15,113 nt of DNA from positions 1-15,113 of the forward strand of contig WFPT01000075.1 in assembly GCA_015487365.1 (NCBI GenBank), given 5' to 3'. Under the pieces are notes generated by a model. That model ran no database searches. It saw only the letters and a list, made by a program, of their open reading frames with translations, and was not told the origin of the DNA. The stretch's first letter is position 1. Every line of letters starts with the position of its first letter. Positions 7,336 to 14,399 of this stretch are shown here, in pieces. The position numbers and the translations under genes are program-made. The DNA is from Aquificaceae bacterium. Its GTDB lineage: Bacteria; Aquificota; Aquificia; Aquificales; Aquificaceae.

Positions 7336-7454
7336 AAAATTTTATTTTATCAGGCCTTCCCTCTTTTACCCATTAGGTTTTCTTATAACTTCCATTAAAA
7401 AGTTTTATAAAAGGGTTGTGTCAGAATCCAAAAGGGAGGGTCGTTTTATATATA
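7336..7454. promoter_or_regulatory. Divergent intergenic region, soxY / 379-aa gene
   Basis: The longest gene-free stretch of the window, 119 bases, AT-rich. On the minus strand TGATAAAAT at 7352-7344 resembles an extended -10 element and would start transcription close to 7337, almost at the soxY ATG. On the plus strand TATATA (7447-7452) and TATAAT (7451-7456) lie just before or across the candidate starts of the divergent gene, with no clear -35. A 12-base AT palindrome (7334-7345) is probably composition only. No hairpin, riboswitch or RNA gene seen. Exact start sites are inference. Confidence 0.4.
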
Positions 7455-8594
7455 ATGCTAATGGGTGAAAAGAGGAAAAGCCACTTTTGGTCAGCCTTCT
7501 GGGGTGTCTTTATAGGCCTTACCGTTTTTATGCTCCTTGTTGAAATCCTTTACTCTTTCATTGAAAGGCAAAAGGTAAGGAGCGTAGTTAATAGGTTAGT
7601 TCCGAAGTTAGAGGAAACTTTACCACAAGTTTTAAGGGAGGCCTCACCTGAGGTAAAACAGCTTATAGCCAGTAAAAGGGAAGAGCTATACCATGAATTA
7701 GAAAACCAACTTGGAATATTTATAAAAACCCACTCTAATGTGGAGGGATACCTTGACTGGCTTTATGGCTCCTTTACCGATTACAAGGTTGCTTGGAGAA
7801 AACTCTTGGATTTGGTAAGTAGGGGGAAGAGCCATACGCAGGCATACTTTCAGGAGCAATTTGACACTTACTTAATACCTAAGGAGGAGTTTAACACCTT
7901 CGTTGAAACCCAAGTAAAACCCATCATAAAGCAAAAGACCACGGAATTTTACGATGAGTTAAGCTTACTGTTAAAGGGAAAATTAAAGGAAAAGCTTTTA
8001 GGGGAAATAGGCGGAGAATTGGGAGATGTAAGTGACCAAATTATAGACCAAGCACTTAACCAGATGGTTGAAATGACCGTAAAGGAATTAACCGTTAAGA
8101 TGTATCCTCAATTTCGTATCGTAGGCACCGGTGTAGGTGGGATTATTGGGGCAATTTTTGCCAAAAAGATTTTAGCAAAGCTAACCACAAAGATTGCGGT
8201 TAAGTTAGAAAGTAAAATAGCTGCAAAGCTCTTGGCAAAGGGTGCATTAAAGTTAGGAGCTAAGGCGGGTGGAGCTACGGCAGGTGCGGCGGAAGGTGCT
8301 ATCCTTTGCTCAATCTTTGGACCTTTGGGTAGTATAACCTGTGGAGCGATAGGAGGGCTTATAAGTTGGATACTCAGCGATGTGGTAGTAGCAAAGATTG
8401 ACGAGTTCCTTAACAGGGACGAAACCAGGGGAGAAGTATATGCTATGCTTGATGAGTTTAAGGAAAGCTTTGCCAAGGAAGTATCCGATGAGTTTGCCAA
8501 AAATTTAGAAACTGCAGTAATGCCCCTCTTTGAAGGGGCAAACTTGGGAAGGACTCCAAGGGATGTGGTGGGAAATAGCTACGGAAGCCGGTAA
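7455..8594 (+). CDS. Unrecognised membrane-anchored protein, Lys/Gly-rich hydrophobic segment
   Basis: 379 residues from ATG 7455 (ATG 7461 is equally possible). I do not recognise a named family. Seen: a basic N-terminus and one membrane helix (about 11-35); a long charged, helix-rich region (36-216) without cysteines; a segment (about 224-315) that opens with Gly residues, continues as an amphipathic stretch where Lys recurs every 3-4 residues among Leu/Ile/Ala (KKILAKLTTKIAVKLESKI, 237-255), then a Gly/Ala hairpin with two cysteines (C285, C296) and a hydrophobic helix; and a charged C-terminal helix (EIDEFLNRDE-like, 315-355). The architecture suggests a membrane-inserting or glycine-zipper domain on a tethered stalk, which is inference. 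It is divergent from soxY and overlaps the HAD gene by 16 bases at its 3' end. Confidence 0.8.
   Translation: MLMGEKRKSHFWSAFWGVFIGLTVFMLLVEILYSFIERQKVRSVVNRLVPKLEETLPQVLREASPEVKQLIASKREELYHELENQLGIFIKTHSNVEGYLDWLYGSFTDYKVAWRKLLDLVSRGKSHTQAYFQEQFDTYLIPKEEFNTFVETQVKPIIKQKTTEFYDELSLLLKGKLKEKLLGEIGGELGDVSDQIIDQALNQMVEMTVKELTVKMYPQFRIVGTGVGGIIGAIFAKKILAKLTTKIAVKLESKIAAKLLAKGALKLGAKAGGATAGAAEGAILCSIFGPLGSITCGAIGGLISWILSDVVVAKIDEFLNRDETRGEVYAMLDEFKESFAKEVSDEFAKNLETAVMPLFEGANLGRTPRDVVGNSYGSR
8521..8540. repeat. Inverted repeat (7-bp stem, 6-base loop)
   Basis: TGCCCCT (8521-8527) pairs with AGGGGCA (8534-8540). It lies in the last fifty bases or so of the 379-residue gene and, read on the minus strand, about 40 bases beyond the HAD stop. 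No U-tract follows on either strand, so it is not a standard terminator, but it could end or protect the mreB-HAD transcript. It may also be chance. Confidence 0.3.
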
Positions 8595-9235
8595 AATTTT
8601 TTATTAATCAAGAACAAAAGCCTTTCAGGCTCATCCTTTGGAGTAAATTTTATAAACTCCGCCCTTACATCTTTACATACCCTGTTGAAGTTTTCCACCA
8701 TCAGCTCGTCCATCCTCGTATCCCCAACGTAAATAAACTCCTTTCCCTTAAACTTTAACTTTTCCAAGCAAAGGATTAGGAGGTAGGGACTCGGTTTCCT
8801 CAGCTTTGGACTGGGTAGGTCATCCTCACAAACTATCTGGGAAAACAAACCCCTTAGTTTAGCCCTGTTTAGTAAAAAGTCTAAGTCCTCCCTGGGCCTT
8901 CCCGTTACTATGGCAAGGACCTTCCCATAATCCTTTAAAAGGGAGAAGAAGTTTCTGTCAAGGATAACTATTTCAAGCTCCCTATACTTTTTGTAGTAGT
9001 CGTTAAAGACTTCAACCACCTCCTGGTAGGGGGGAGCCTTACCCTTTATCTCTTCTATGAGTTTGTAGCTAACGTCCCAGTCGTTGTTTAAAAGGTTCCT
9101 CTCCTTAAAGGCTAAGGCCTCCTCCTTACTTAACCTCCTTTTGGTAAAGTGCTCAACGGTTTTTACTATGGCGGTATGGTAGGACCTACTCACATCCACT
9201 ATTACCCCATCTACGTCAAAGACTACGAGCTCCAT
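8579..9235 (-). CDS. HAD-superfamily hydrolase (phosphatase-like, subfamily IA)
   Basis: Soluble 218-residue protein with all four HAD motifs: I, DVDGV with nucleophile D7 and acid D9; II, VTGR with T111; III, K147 in RKPSP; IV, GDTRMD (171-176). The cap region (about 14-85) contains VSRSYHTAI (15-23) and NNDWDVSYKL (50-59), which I associate with an archaeal/bacterial HAD-IA group near histidinol-phosphate and phosphoglycolate phosphatases. Substrate cannot be read from the sequence. Its ATG shares one base with the mreB stop (TAATG), so translation is coupled to mreB; a direct link to cell shape is not implied. The 3' end overlaps the convergent gene by 16 bases. Confidence 0.85.
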   Translation of the reverse strand: MELVVFDVDGVIVDVSRSYHTAIVKTVEHFTKRRLSKEEALAFKERNLLNNDWDVSYKLIEEIKGKAPPYQEVVEVFNDYYKKYRELEIVILDRNFFSLLKDYGKVLAIVTGRPREDLDFLLNRAKLRGLFSQIVCEDDLPSPKLRKPSPYLLILCLEKLKFKGKEFIYVGDTRMDELMVENFNRVCKDVRAEFIKFTPKDEPERLLFLINKKFYRLP

Positions 9236-10254
9236 TATAGGGAAACTTTCTTTACCAATTCTATGTTTTCAACGAGCTTTCCCACACCCCTTGCCACCGC
9301 GGTTATGGGGTCTTCGCAGTGGTAGGCTTTAATCTTCACCTCCTGAGTAATCTTCTTGTCAAGGTTCCTCAAAAGGGAGCTACCACCCGCAAGGACTATA
9401 CCCCTTTCAGCAATTTCAGCCGCCAGCTCCGGTGGGGTCTTTTCCAAGGTATTCTTTATAGCGTTTATTATCTCCTCTATTACCCCAGAGAGTGCCTCCG
9501 TTATATCCTTGTTGGTAATTTCAACGGTTTTGGGAAGACCCGAAATGTCTCTACCCTTTACCTCCATAACCTTTAACTCCTCCTCCTCGGTCGCGCTACC
9601 CAGCTCTATCTTTATCCTCTCCGCGGTTTGCTCCCCTATGAACATATGATACTTTTCCTTTATGTATTTAGTTATGGCTTCGTTCATCTCATCCCCAGCC
9701 ACCTTTAAGGAGGTGGAGGCCACTATCCCCGCAAGGGATATTACCGCAACGTCCGTGGTCCCTCCCCCTATATCCACCACCATATTCCCCGCTGGCTCCT
9801 CTACGGGGAGGCCAGCACCTATGGCAGCCGCCATGGGCTCTGAAACTAAATAAACCTCCCTTGCACCCGCGGACTTTGCAGCGTCTATTACCGCCTTCTT
9901 TTCAACGGGGGTTATTCCAGAGGGAACCCCTATCACTATTCTGGGTCTTAGTCTGAAAATACCTTTACCTAAGGCCTTACCTATAAAGTAACTCAGCATG
10001 GCTTGGGTAACTTCAAAGTCCGTTATTACTCCATCCCTTAAAGGCCTTATAGCCCTTATGTTTTCGGGGGTCTTCCCCACCATCTCCTTGGCTTCCTTTC
10101 CCACCGCCAAAACCTTGTTCTGTTTGGTGTCTATGGCCACTATGGAGGGCTCGTAGATGATTATACCCTTCCCCTCCATATAGACCAAGGTGGTAGCGGT
10201 CCCCAAATCAATCCCAAGATTTACCATAAAGTAGCTCTTTAAGGCCTCAAACAT
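9235..10254 (-). CDS. mreB: Rod-shape-determining actin homologue MreB
   Basis: Bacterial actin that assembles under the cytoplasmic membrane and guides side-wall peptidoglycan synthesis. 339 residues, normal length. Seen: phosphate-1 loop GIDLGTATT (14-22); VIGVPSGITPVEKKA (107-121); SEPMAAAIGAGLPV (138-151); phosphate-2 loop VVDIGGGTTDVAV (159-171); and a late AGGSSLLRNLD adenosine-motif region. The start at ATG 10254 has AAGGG six bases upstream and gives an amphipathic N-terminal extension (MFEALKSYF) like the membrane-binding N-terminus known in MreB; the internal ATG at 10227 is less likely. mreC/mreD, rodA and mrdA are not adjacent; the downstream partner is a HAD hydrolase. Identity is certain. 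Confidence 0.97.
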   Translation of the reverse strand: MFEALKSYFMVNLGIDLGTATTLVYMEGKGIIIYEPSIVAIDTKQNKVLAVGKEAKEMVGKTPENIRAIRPLRDGVITDFEVTQAMLSYFIGKALGKGIFRLRPRIVIGVPSGITPVEKKAVIDAAKSAGAREVYLVSEPMAAAIGAGLPVEEPAGNMVVDIGGGTTDVAVISLAGIVASTSLKVAGDEMNEAITKYIKEKYHMFIGEQTAERIKIELGSATEEEELKVMEVKGRDISGLPKTVEITNKDITEALSGVIEEIINAIKNTLEKTPPELAAEIAERGIVLAGGSSLLRNLDKKITQEVKIKAYHCEDPITAVARGVGKLVENIELVKKVSL

Positions 10255-10266
10255 ATCAAACCCTTA

Positions 10267-10288
10267 ATTTTAGCACAGGTGTTAAAAT
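10267..10288. promoter_or_regulatory. Near-perfect palindrome between mreB and CTP-dependent kinase gene
   Basis: A 22-base imperfect dyad: ATTTTA (10267-10272), CAC (10274-10276), GTG (10279-10281), TAAAAT (10283-10288), with only the centre and one G/T position unpaired. Each arm is a -10-like TAAAAT facing outward, toward mreB on the minus strand and the kinase gene on the plus strand, 12 and 9 bases from their start codons. It may be back-to-back -10 elements, a shared operator, or both. No good -35 was seen for either direction. Confidence 0.4.
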
Positions 10289-10297
10289 ACCCTTAAA

Positions 10298-10852
10298 GTG
10301 AGGGAGCTTTACAGGAAAACCTTCCACATATTGGTAATACCAATTTGGATACCCATTTGCTTAATTTTTTCCAAAAAAATCACATTTTTTTTGTTCATTT
10401 TGGTAATTTTTGTAAATTTTTTGGTAGTAAAAAGGGTAAAAATTTTTAGACCTATTTACCCCTTAATATACTTCCTTGAAAGGGAAAGGAACTTACAAAG
10501 GCCTGCCATACAATCCCTATACGCCAACCTTTCCTTATTCCTGGTTTTCCTACTCTTTGACCAAAGGACCTTTATAGGTAGCACTTTGGTTTTAAGCCTT
10601 GGGGACGGCTTCTCCACTTTAATAGGTTATTACTTTGGTAAGGTAAGGCTTCCCTACAACGAAAAAAAGACCCTTGAAGGTAGTCTTTCCTTCCTTCTTA
10701 GCTCCTTCCTGGCTTTAAACTTCCTTTACCCTACGGACTTGGCCCTTTTATGCTCCTTAATCTGTGCCCTGGTAGAGTCTTTACCCTTAAAGGTGGATGA
10801 CAATTTCAGCGTCCCCCTGGTGGCCTCCTTTGTTTTGAGCTATAATAGTTAA
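10298..10852 (+). CDS. Dolichol/phytol-kinase-like CTP-dependent membrane enzyme
   Basis: Integral membrane protein of 184 residues. Seen: an N-terminal RKTFHI (6-11), as in the lipid kinase/CTP transferase families; several hydrophobic helices; and the diagnostic LGDGFSTLIGYYFGK (101-115) followed by KKTLEGSL (123-130). That GDG plus KKTLEGS pair marks the SEC59/DGK1/VTE5 group (COG0170), which uses CTP to phosphorylate polyprenols, phytol or diacylglycerol; true CdsA enzymes are longer and have a different C-terminal signature. The start is GTG at 10298, the first codon that includes the RK motif; no Shine-Dalgarno is visible. Codons about 22-51 lie in an unusually AT-rich tract with long A and T runs. 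Heads a three-gene unit; the next gene starts after four bases. Substrate unknown; polyprenol is plausible given the oligosaccharyltransferase in this window. Confidence 0.8.
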   Translation: MRELYRKTFHILVIPIWIPICLIFSKKITFFLFILVIFVNFLVVKRVKIFRPIYPLIYFLERERNLQRPAIQSLYANLSLFLVFLLFDQRTFIGSTLVLSLGDGFSTLIGYYFGKVRLPYNEKKTLEGSLSFLLSSFLALNFLYPTDLALLCSLICALVESLPLKVDDNFSVPLVASFVLSYNS

Positions 10853-10856
10853 GGCT

Positions 10857-11273
10857 ATGGAGCTAAACCATCCCCACAGGGACGAGGCCCTTGAAGAGCT
10901 AAAAAGGGCAAAGGTAGTGGCGGTGGTGGGAATATCCCCCAAGAGGGAAAGGCCTTCATACTATGTAAGTGAGAGGCTTATAAGTAGGGGAAAGCACAGG
11001 GTGTACTTTGTAAATCCAAGGTATGCGGGGATGGAGATTTTAAAAATAAAGGTTTTACCTTCCTTAAAGGATGTCCCCGAAAAAATAGACATAGTTAATG
11101 TTTTTAGGAATCCCGCCCACGCGGAGGGAGTTATAAAGGAGGCCTTGGAGGTAGGGGCAAGGTGTGTTTGGTTTCAGCCGGGTGCGGAGAACTTAGAAGT
11201 TATACAAAGGTATAAGGATAAGATAAAAATAATTTACGATGCCTGTATCGGGGTAGAGGCTGGCTACCTATGA
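10857..11273 (+). CDS. CoA-binding domain protein (COG1832/YccU-like)
   Basis: 138-residue single-domain Rossmann-fold protein. Seen: VVAVVGISPKRERPSYYV (20-37), the nucleotide-binding turn with the family's SxKxxRPSYxV; VNPRYAGMEIL (52-62); PEKIDIVNVFR (74-84); and VWFQPGA (104-110). These match the CoA-binding domain found alone in YccU-like proteins and fused in succinyl-CoA synthetase and acetyl-CoA synthetase (ADP-forming). The stand-alone proteins bind CoA or nucleotide, but their role is not settled. It lies four bases after the CTP-dependent enzyme gene and shares ATGA with the following phosphatase gene, so all three are probably co-translated. Identity of the fold is clear, function is not. 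Confidence 0.88.
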   Translation: MELNHPHRDEALEELKRAKVVAVVGISPKRERPSYYVSERLISRGKHRVYFVNPRYAGMEILKIKVLPSLKDVPEKIDIVNVFRNPAHAEGVIKEALEVGARCVWFQPGAENLEVIQRYKDKIKIIYDACIGVEAGYL

Positions 11274-12058
11274 GCTTTTTTTTGGTGGATTTAGACGGGG
11301 TCTTGGTAAGGGACAAGGAGTTTAACCCCTTTGAGGATGCCAACTACTTTTTAAACTTTTTAAGGGAAAGGGGGATAGGGTTTAAGGTCCTTTCCAACAA
11401 TTCAAGGCTACCACCCTCGGAGCTGATAAGGAGGTTAAGGGAAAAGGGTTTGGAGGTAAAGGAGGGGGAAGTTCAAACCCCCCTGGTGGTCCTCCCCAAC
11501 TACTTAAAAAGGATTGGGGCTAAGAGAGTCTTCGTAATAGGCACGGAGGAGTTAAAGGGTTATTTAAGGGAGCAGGGTTTTGAGGTTTTGGAGGACTTTA
11601 AGGTGGATTGTGTGGTTATAGGTCAGGACAAAAACTTAGACTTTAACAAGTTAAAGAGGGCTACCTCTGCAGTTTTTTTAGAGGGTGCAAAGATAGTTCC
11701 GGTAAATAAGAGTAGGATAGTAAAGGATAGCGATGGCCTTTACTTTCCTGGTGCTGGCTCGGTAGCCTTACTCTTGGCCCACTCAACCAACTACGACAAA
11801 GAGATTCCAAACCTGGGGAAGCCTTCCGAAGAATTTATAAACTTAGCCTTGGGTGATTACAGGGGGGAGGTTTATTTGGTTAGCGATGACCTCTACACGG
11901 ACCTTATGGGGGCAAAGGAGTTAGGCCTAAAAACCATCTTTATGACCACCGGCAAGTATCCAAAGGAAGAGTTGGGGAGGAGCTCCTTTAAGCCCGATTA
12001 CACCTTTTCAAGTCTGAGGGAGCTCCTTAGGGAGCTTTTCCAAGTATATGGACCTTGA
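11270..12058 (+). CDS. NagD-like HAD-IIA sugar/nucleotide phosphatase
   Basis: 262-residue cytoplasmic phosphatase of the NagD/PGP/p-nitrophenyl phosphatase group. Seen: motif I DLDGVL (D7, D9); motif II SNNS (42-45); a C2-type cap between about 60 and 170; motif III LGKPS (182-186, K184); motif IV SDDLYTDLMGAKELG (205-219, D206/D207/D211). Length and motif order are typical. Substrates in the family include sugar phosphates, nucleotides and phosphoglycolate; none can be chosen here. Starts in a four-base overlap with the CoA-binding gene. The last 51 bases lie over the end of the convergent MscS gene, so both protein C-termini are encoded by the two strands of the same DNA. Confidence 0.88.
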   Translation: MSFFLVDLDGVLVRDKEFNPFEDANYFLNFLRERGIGFKVLSNNSRLPPSELIRRLREKGLEVKEGEVQTPLVVLPNYLKRIGAKRVFVIGTEELKGYLREQGFEVLEDFKVDCVVIGQDKNLDFNKLKRATSAVFLEGAKIVPVNKSRIVKDSDGLYFPGAGSVALLLAHSTNYDKEIPNLGKPSEEFINLALGDYRGEVYLVSDDLYTDLMGAKELGLKTIFMTTGKYPKEELGRSSFKPDYTFSSLRELLRELFQVYGP

Positions 12059-13081
12059 TGGGAAGGCGAAGGAAGAGCCGTTCCTCTCCACTATCTCCAT
12101 AATCCTTAAATTCACATCCTCCCTGATGGAAAGGTACTCTTGCCAGTCGGCGGTATCCGTAAAGCAGTATATGAATATGCTTAAAGAGCTGTCCTCAAAC
12201 TCGTCAAAATGAACCATCAGGAGCTCCTCCTTTGAAATCCTTGGATGGTTTAAAAGCATCTCCCTTATATCTTCCACTATCTTCTTTAATACCTTTGGAG
12301 GGGTTGAGTAGGTTAGACCTACCCTCATCTTAATCCTCCTTACACTCCTCCTTGAAAAGTTCTCCAAGGGGTTTGTGGCCATGTACTGGTTGGGAACGGT
12401 TATTAAAGACTTTTCAAAGGTCCGGACCTTGGTGGTCCTAAGTCCTAAGTCCTCTACTATACCCTCCACCTCCCCAACCCTTATCCAATCTCCCACCTTT
12501 ATGGATTTGTCCGCAAGGAGGGTTAGACCTCCAAAAAAGTTAGAAAGGGTATCCTTTGAGGCCAAGGCTATGGCAAGGCCTCCTAAGCCAAGGGAAGCTA
12601 TCAGGGCGGAAACGTTTATACCCCACTCCTGTAAGATGGCTAAGATGCCCATTATTATTAGGAAGCTCTTTGCAGACCTTATTAAAAAGCTACCTATCTC
12701 CCTTTCAAAGTCCTTGCCAAAGACCCTTGCAACTTCAAAAGCCTTTTCTTCAAAGGCAACTATTAGGTTGTATATAGCCCAAGCCATTCCAAAGATGATT
12801 AAACTCTTAATCAGCTTTTCAAAGATTTCCAAGGGATAGCCTAAGACCTTAAAGGATAGGTATGCTCCAAGGGTTATTAAGAAAAAGCCGAGGGGCTTTC
12901 TTAAAGCTTCAAAGATTACGTCATCCAGCCTAGTTTTTGTTTTTAGAAGGTATCCCCTTACCAGCTTAAAGGTTACGGTTAAAAAGATTTTCCTCAAAAA
13001 GAGGAAGAAGAAGAATACGAGGAGGGCAAGGGCTATCCTGTAAAGGGGAACTTGCTCGGACAGGTTAGTGAGCTCCTTCAT
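12008..13081 (-). CDS. MscS-family mechanosensitive channel
   Basis: Small-conductance mechanosensitive channel, 357 residues, forming a heptameric pore in the cytoplasmic membrane that releases solutes on hypo-osmotic shock. Seen: about four N-terminal hydrophobic helices (12-30, 64-81, 92-110, 133-150); the pore helix INVSALIASLGLGGLAIALA (155-174) with Gly/Ala packing; KDTLSNFFGG; beta-domain motifs KVGDWIRVG (195-203), GIVEDLGLRTTKVRT (207-221) and ITVPN (227-231); and an alpha/beta C-terminal domain ending FAFPSRSIYLEK. The two helices before the core make it slightly larger than E. coli MscS (286 residues), closer to YnaI/YbdG-sized members. ATG 13081 lies within the end of trmFO (17-base overlap). 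The 3' end overlaps the convergent NagD-like gene by 51 bases. Confidence 0.92.
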   Translation of the reverse strand: MKELTNLSEQVPLYRIALALLVFFFFLFLRKIFLTVTFKLVRGYLLKTKTRLDDVIFEALRKPLGFFLITLGAYLSFKVLGYPLEIFEKLIKSLIIFGMAWAIYNLIVAFEEKAFEVARVFGKDFEREIGSFLIRSAKSFLIIMGILAILQEWGINVSALIASLGLGGLAIALASKDTLSNFFGGLTLLADKSIKVGDWIRVGEVEGIVEDLGLRTTKVRTFEKSLITVPNQYMATNPLENFSRRSVRRIKMRVGLTYSTPPKVLKKIVEDIREMLLNHPRISKEELLMVHFDEFEDSSLSIFIYCFTDTADWQEYLSIREDVNLRIMEIVERNGSSFAFPSRSIYLEKLPKELPQT

Positions 13082-14387
13082 AAACTAAGTTCTCTTCAAT
13101 CCACTCCTTTAAGGCCTTCAAGGACCTTTCCGCCATCATCTCCTTCCTTTTCCTCTTGTCCTTTACCTTAACCTCCAAGGGGGGTAGGAGGCCAAAGACG
13201 GGGGACATGGGTTGAAGGGTCCCCTCCTTTTGGGTTATGAACCTTATGAGGGAGCCAATCATGGTTTCCTTGGGTGGGACCAGGAGGGGTAGGCCCTTTA
13301 AGAGCCTGTAAGCGTTTATACCCGCTATTATCCCCGTAAAGGCGCTGGCGGAATAACCTTCCACCCCCGTAATCTGGCCCGCAAAGAAAATCCTCTCCTC
13401 CTTCCTGAGGTTCAGGTAGGGGGTTAGGACCTTGTTGGACTGGATGAAGGTATTCCTGTGGATGGAGCCAAGCCTTACGAACTTTGCGTTTTTAAGGCAG
13501 GGTATTAGTCTAAAAACCCTCTTTTGCTCCTGATAGGTTAGCTTGGTCTGAAATCCAACAAGGGAAAGGAGGGTCCCCTCCCTGTTCTCCTTTCTGAGCT
13601 GGACGACCGCAAAGGGTCTCCTTTGGGTTTTGGGGTCTAAGAGGCCCACAGGTTTTAAGGGTCCAAAGAGTAAGGTTTTATACCCCCTCTTAGCCATTTC
13701 TTCAATAGGGAGACAGCCTTCAAAGTATATAGCCTTTTCAAAGTCCTTGGGCTCTACCGTTTTTGCCCTTATCAGCTCCTCGTAAAACCTTCTATACTCC
13801 TCTTCGGTCATGGTGCAGTTGAAGTAGTCCTTACCTCCCTTGTCGTATCGGGAAGCCCAAAAGCCTTTACTGAAATCAACGGTTTCAGCTAAAACTATCG
13901 GGGCTACGGCATCGTAAAAGAAGAGGTATTCCTTACCAACGAGCTCCCTTATGCTCTCCTGTAAGGGAGGGGAGGTTAAAGGGCCTGAGGCTACTATAAC
14001 TATACCTTCCTTGGGGATTTCCTTTACCTCCTCCCTTACAACCCTTATATTCTCCTCCTCCTCTATGATTTGGGTTATCCTCCTTGAAAACTTTTCCCTG
14101 TCAACCGCAAGGGCGCTTCCCGCGGGAACGGAAAAGTCCTTTGCCACCTTTAAAACCAACGAATCAAAGAGTTCCATCTCCTTCTTTAAAAGCCCCGCAC
14201 CCGTGGTAACCTCTTGACTACCGAAGGTGTTGCTACAAACAAGCTCCGCAAAGTATGGGGTTTTGTGGGCGGGCGTGCTATTTTTAGGTCTCATTTCGTA
14301 AAGGATTACCTTAACCCCAAGTTTTGCCAGCTTGTAGGAGGCCTCACTACCCGCAAGCCCGCCCCCTATTACTACTACCTCTTCCAT
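13065..14387 (-). CDS. trmFO: tRNA m5U54 methyltransferase, folate/FAD-dependent
   Basis: TrmFO makes 5-methyluridine at tRNA position 54 (the T of the T-loop) using methylenetetrahydrofolate and FAD instead of S-adenosylmethionine. 440 residues, normal length. Seen: a Rossmann dinucleotide motif IGGGLAGSEAS (7-17); EMRP (31-34); AELVCSNTFGS with C51; ALAVDR; YFEGCLPIEEMA with C225; LFGPLKPVGL; GSIHRNTFI; and AGQITGVEGYSASA. C51 and C225 correspond to the two conserved cysteines used in catalysis. ATG 14387 comes 12 bases after the korA-like stop with no Shine-Dalgarno; TATAAA (minus strand, 14404-14399) lies 11 bases upstream and could serve as an own promoter. Identity is certain. Confidence 0.97.
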   Translation of the reverse strand: MEEVVVIGGGLAGSEASYKLAKLGVKVILYEMRPKNSTPAHKTPYFAELVCSNTFGSQEVTTGAGLLKKEMELFDSLVLKVAKDFSVPAGSALAVDREKFSRRITQIIEEEENIRVVREEVKEIPKEGIVIVASGPLTSPPLQESIRELVGKEYLFFYDAVAPIVLAETVDFSKGFWASRYDKGGKDYFNCTMTEEEYRRFYEELIRAKTVEPKDFEKAIYFEGCLPIEEMAKRGYKTLLFGPLKPVGLLDPKTQRRPFAVVQLRKENREGTLLSLVGFQTKLTYQEQKRVFRLIPCLKNAKFVRLGSIHRNTFIQSNKVLTPYLNLRKEERIFFAGQITGVEGYSASAFTGIIAGINAYRLLKGLPLLVPPKETMIGSLIRFITQKEGTLQPMSPVFGLLPPLEVKVKDKRKRKEMMAERSLKALKEWIEENLVYEGAH

Positions 14388-14399
14388 AAAATTAACAAT

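Noticed and set aside
7416..7454. Upstream TTG start for the 379-residue protein
   Set aside because: Adds 13 residues without membrane or motif character across the AT-rich promoter-like region; ATG 7455 or 7461 places the basic residues directly before the membrane helix.
8108..8500. 130-codon antisense frame inside the 379-residue gene
   Set aside because: Its Ala/Pro/Ser-rich translation is what the complement of a Gly/Ala/Lys-rich coding stretch gives; the sense frame has coherent structure.
9319..9853. Several plus-strand frames antisense to mreB
   Set aside because: mreB is certain here; these frames are shadows of its codon bias.
12375..12839. 154-codon plus-strand frame antisense to the MscS channel
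   Set aside because: The pore helix and beta-domain motifs of the channel are encoded on the other strand; no domain seen in this frame.
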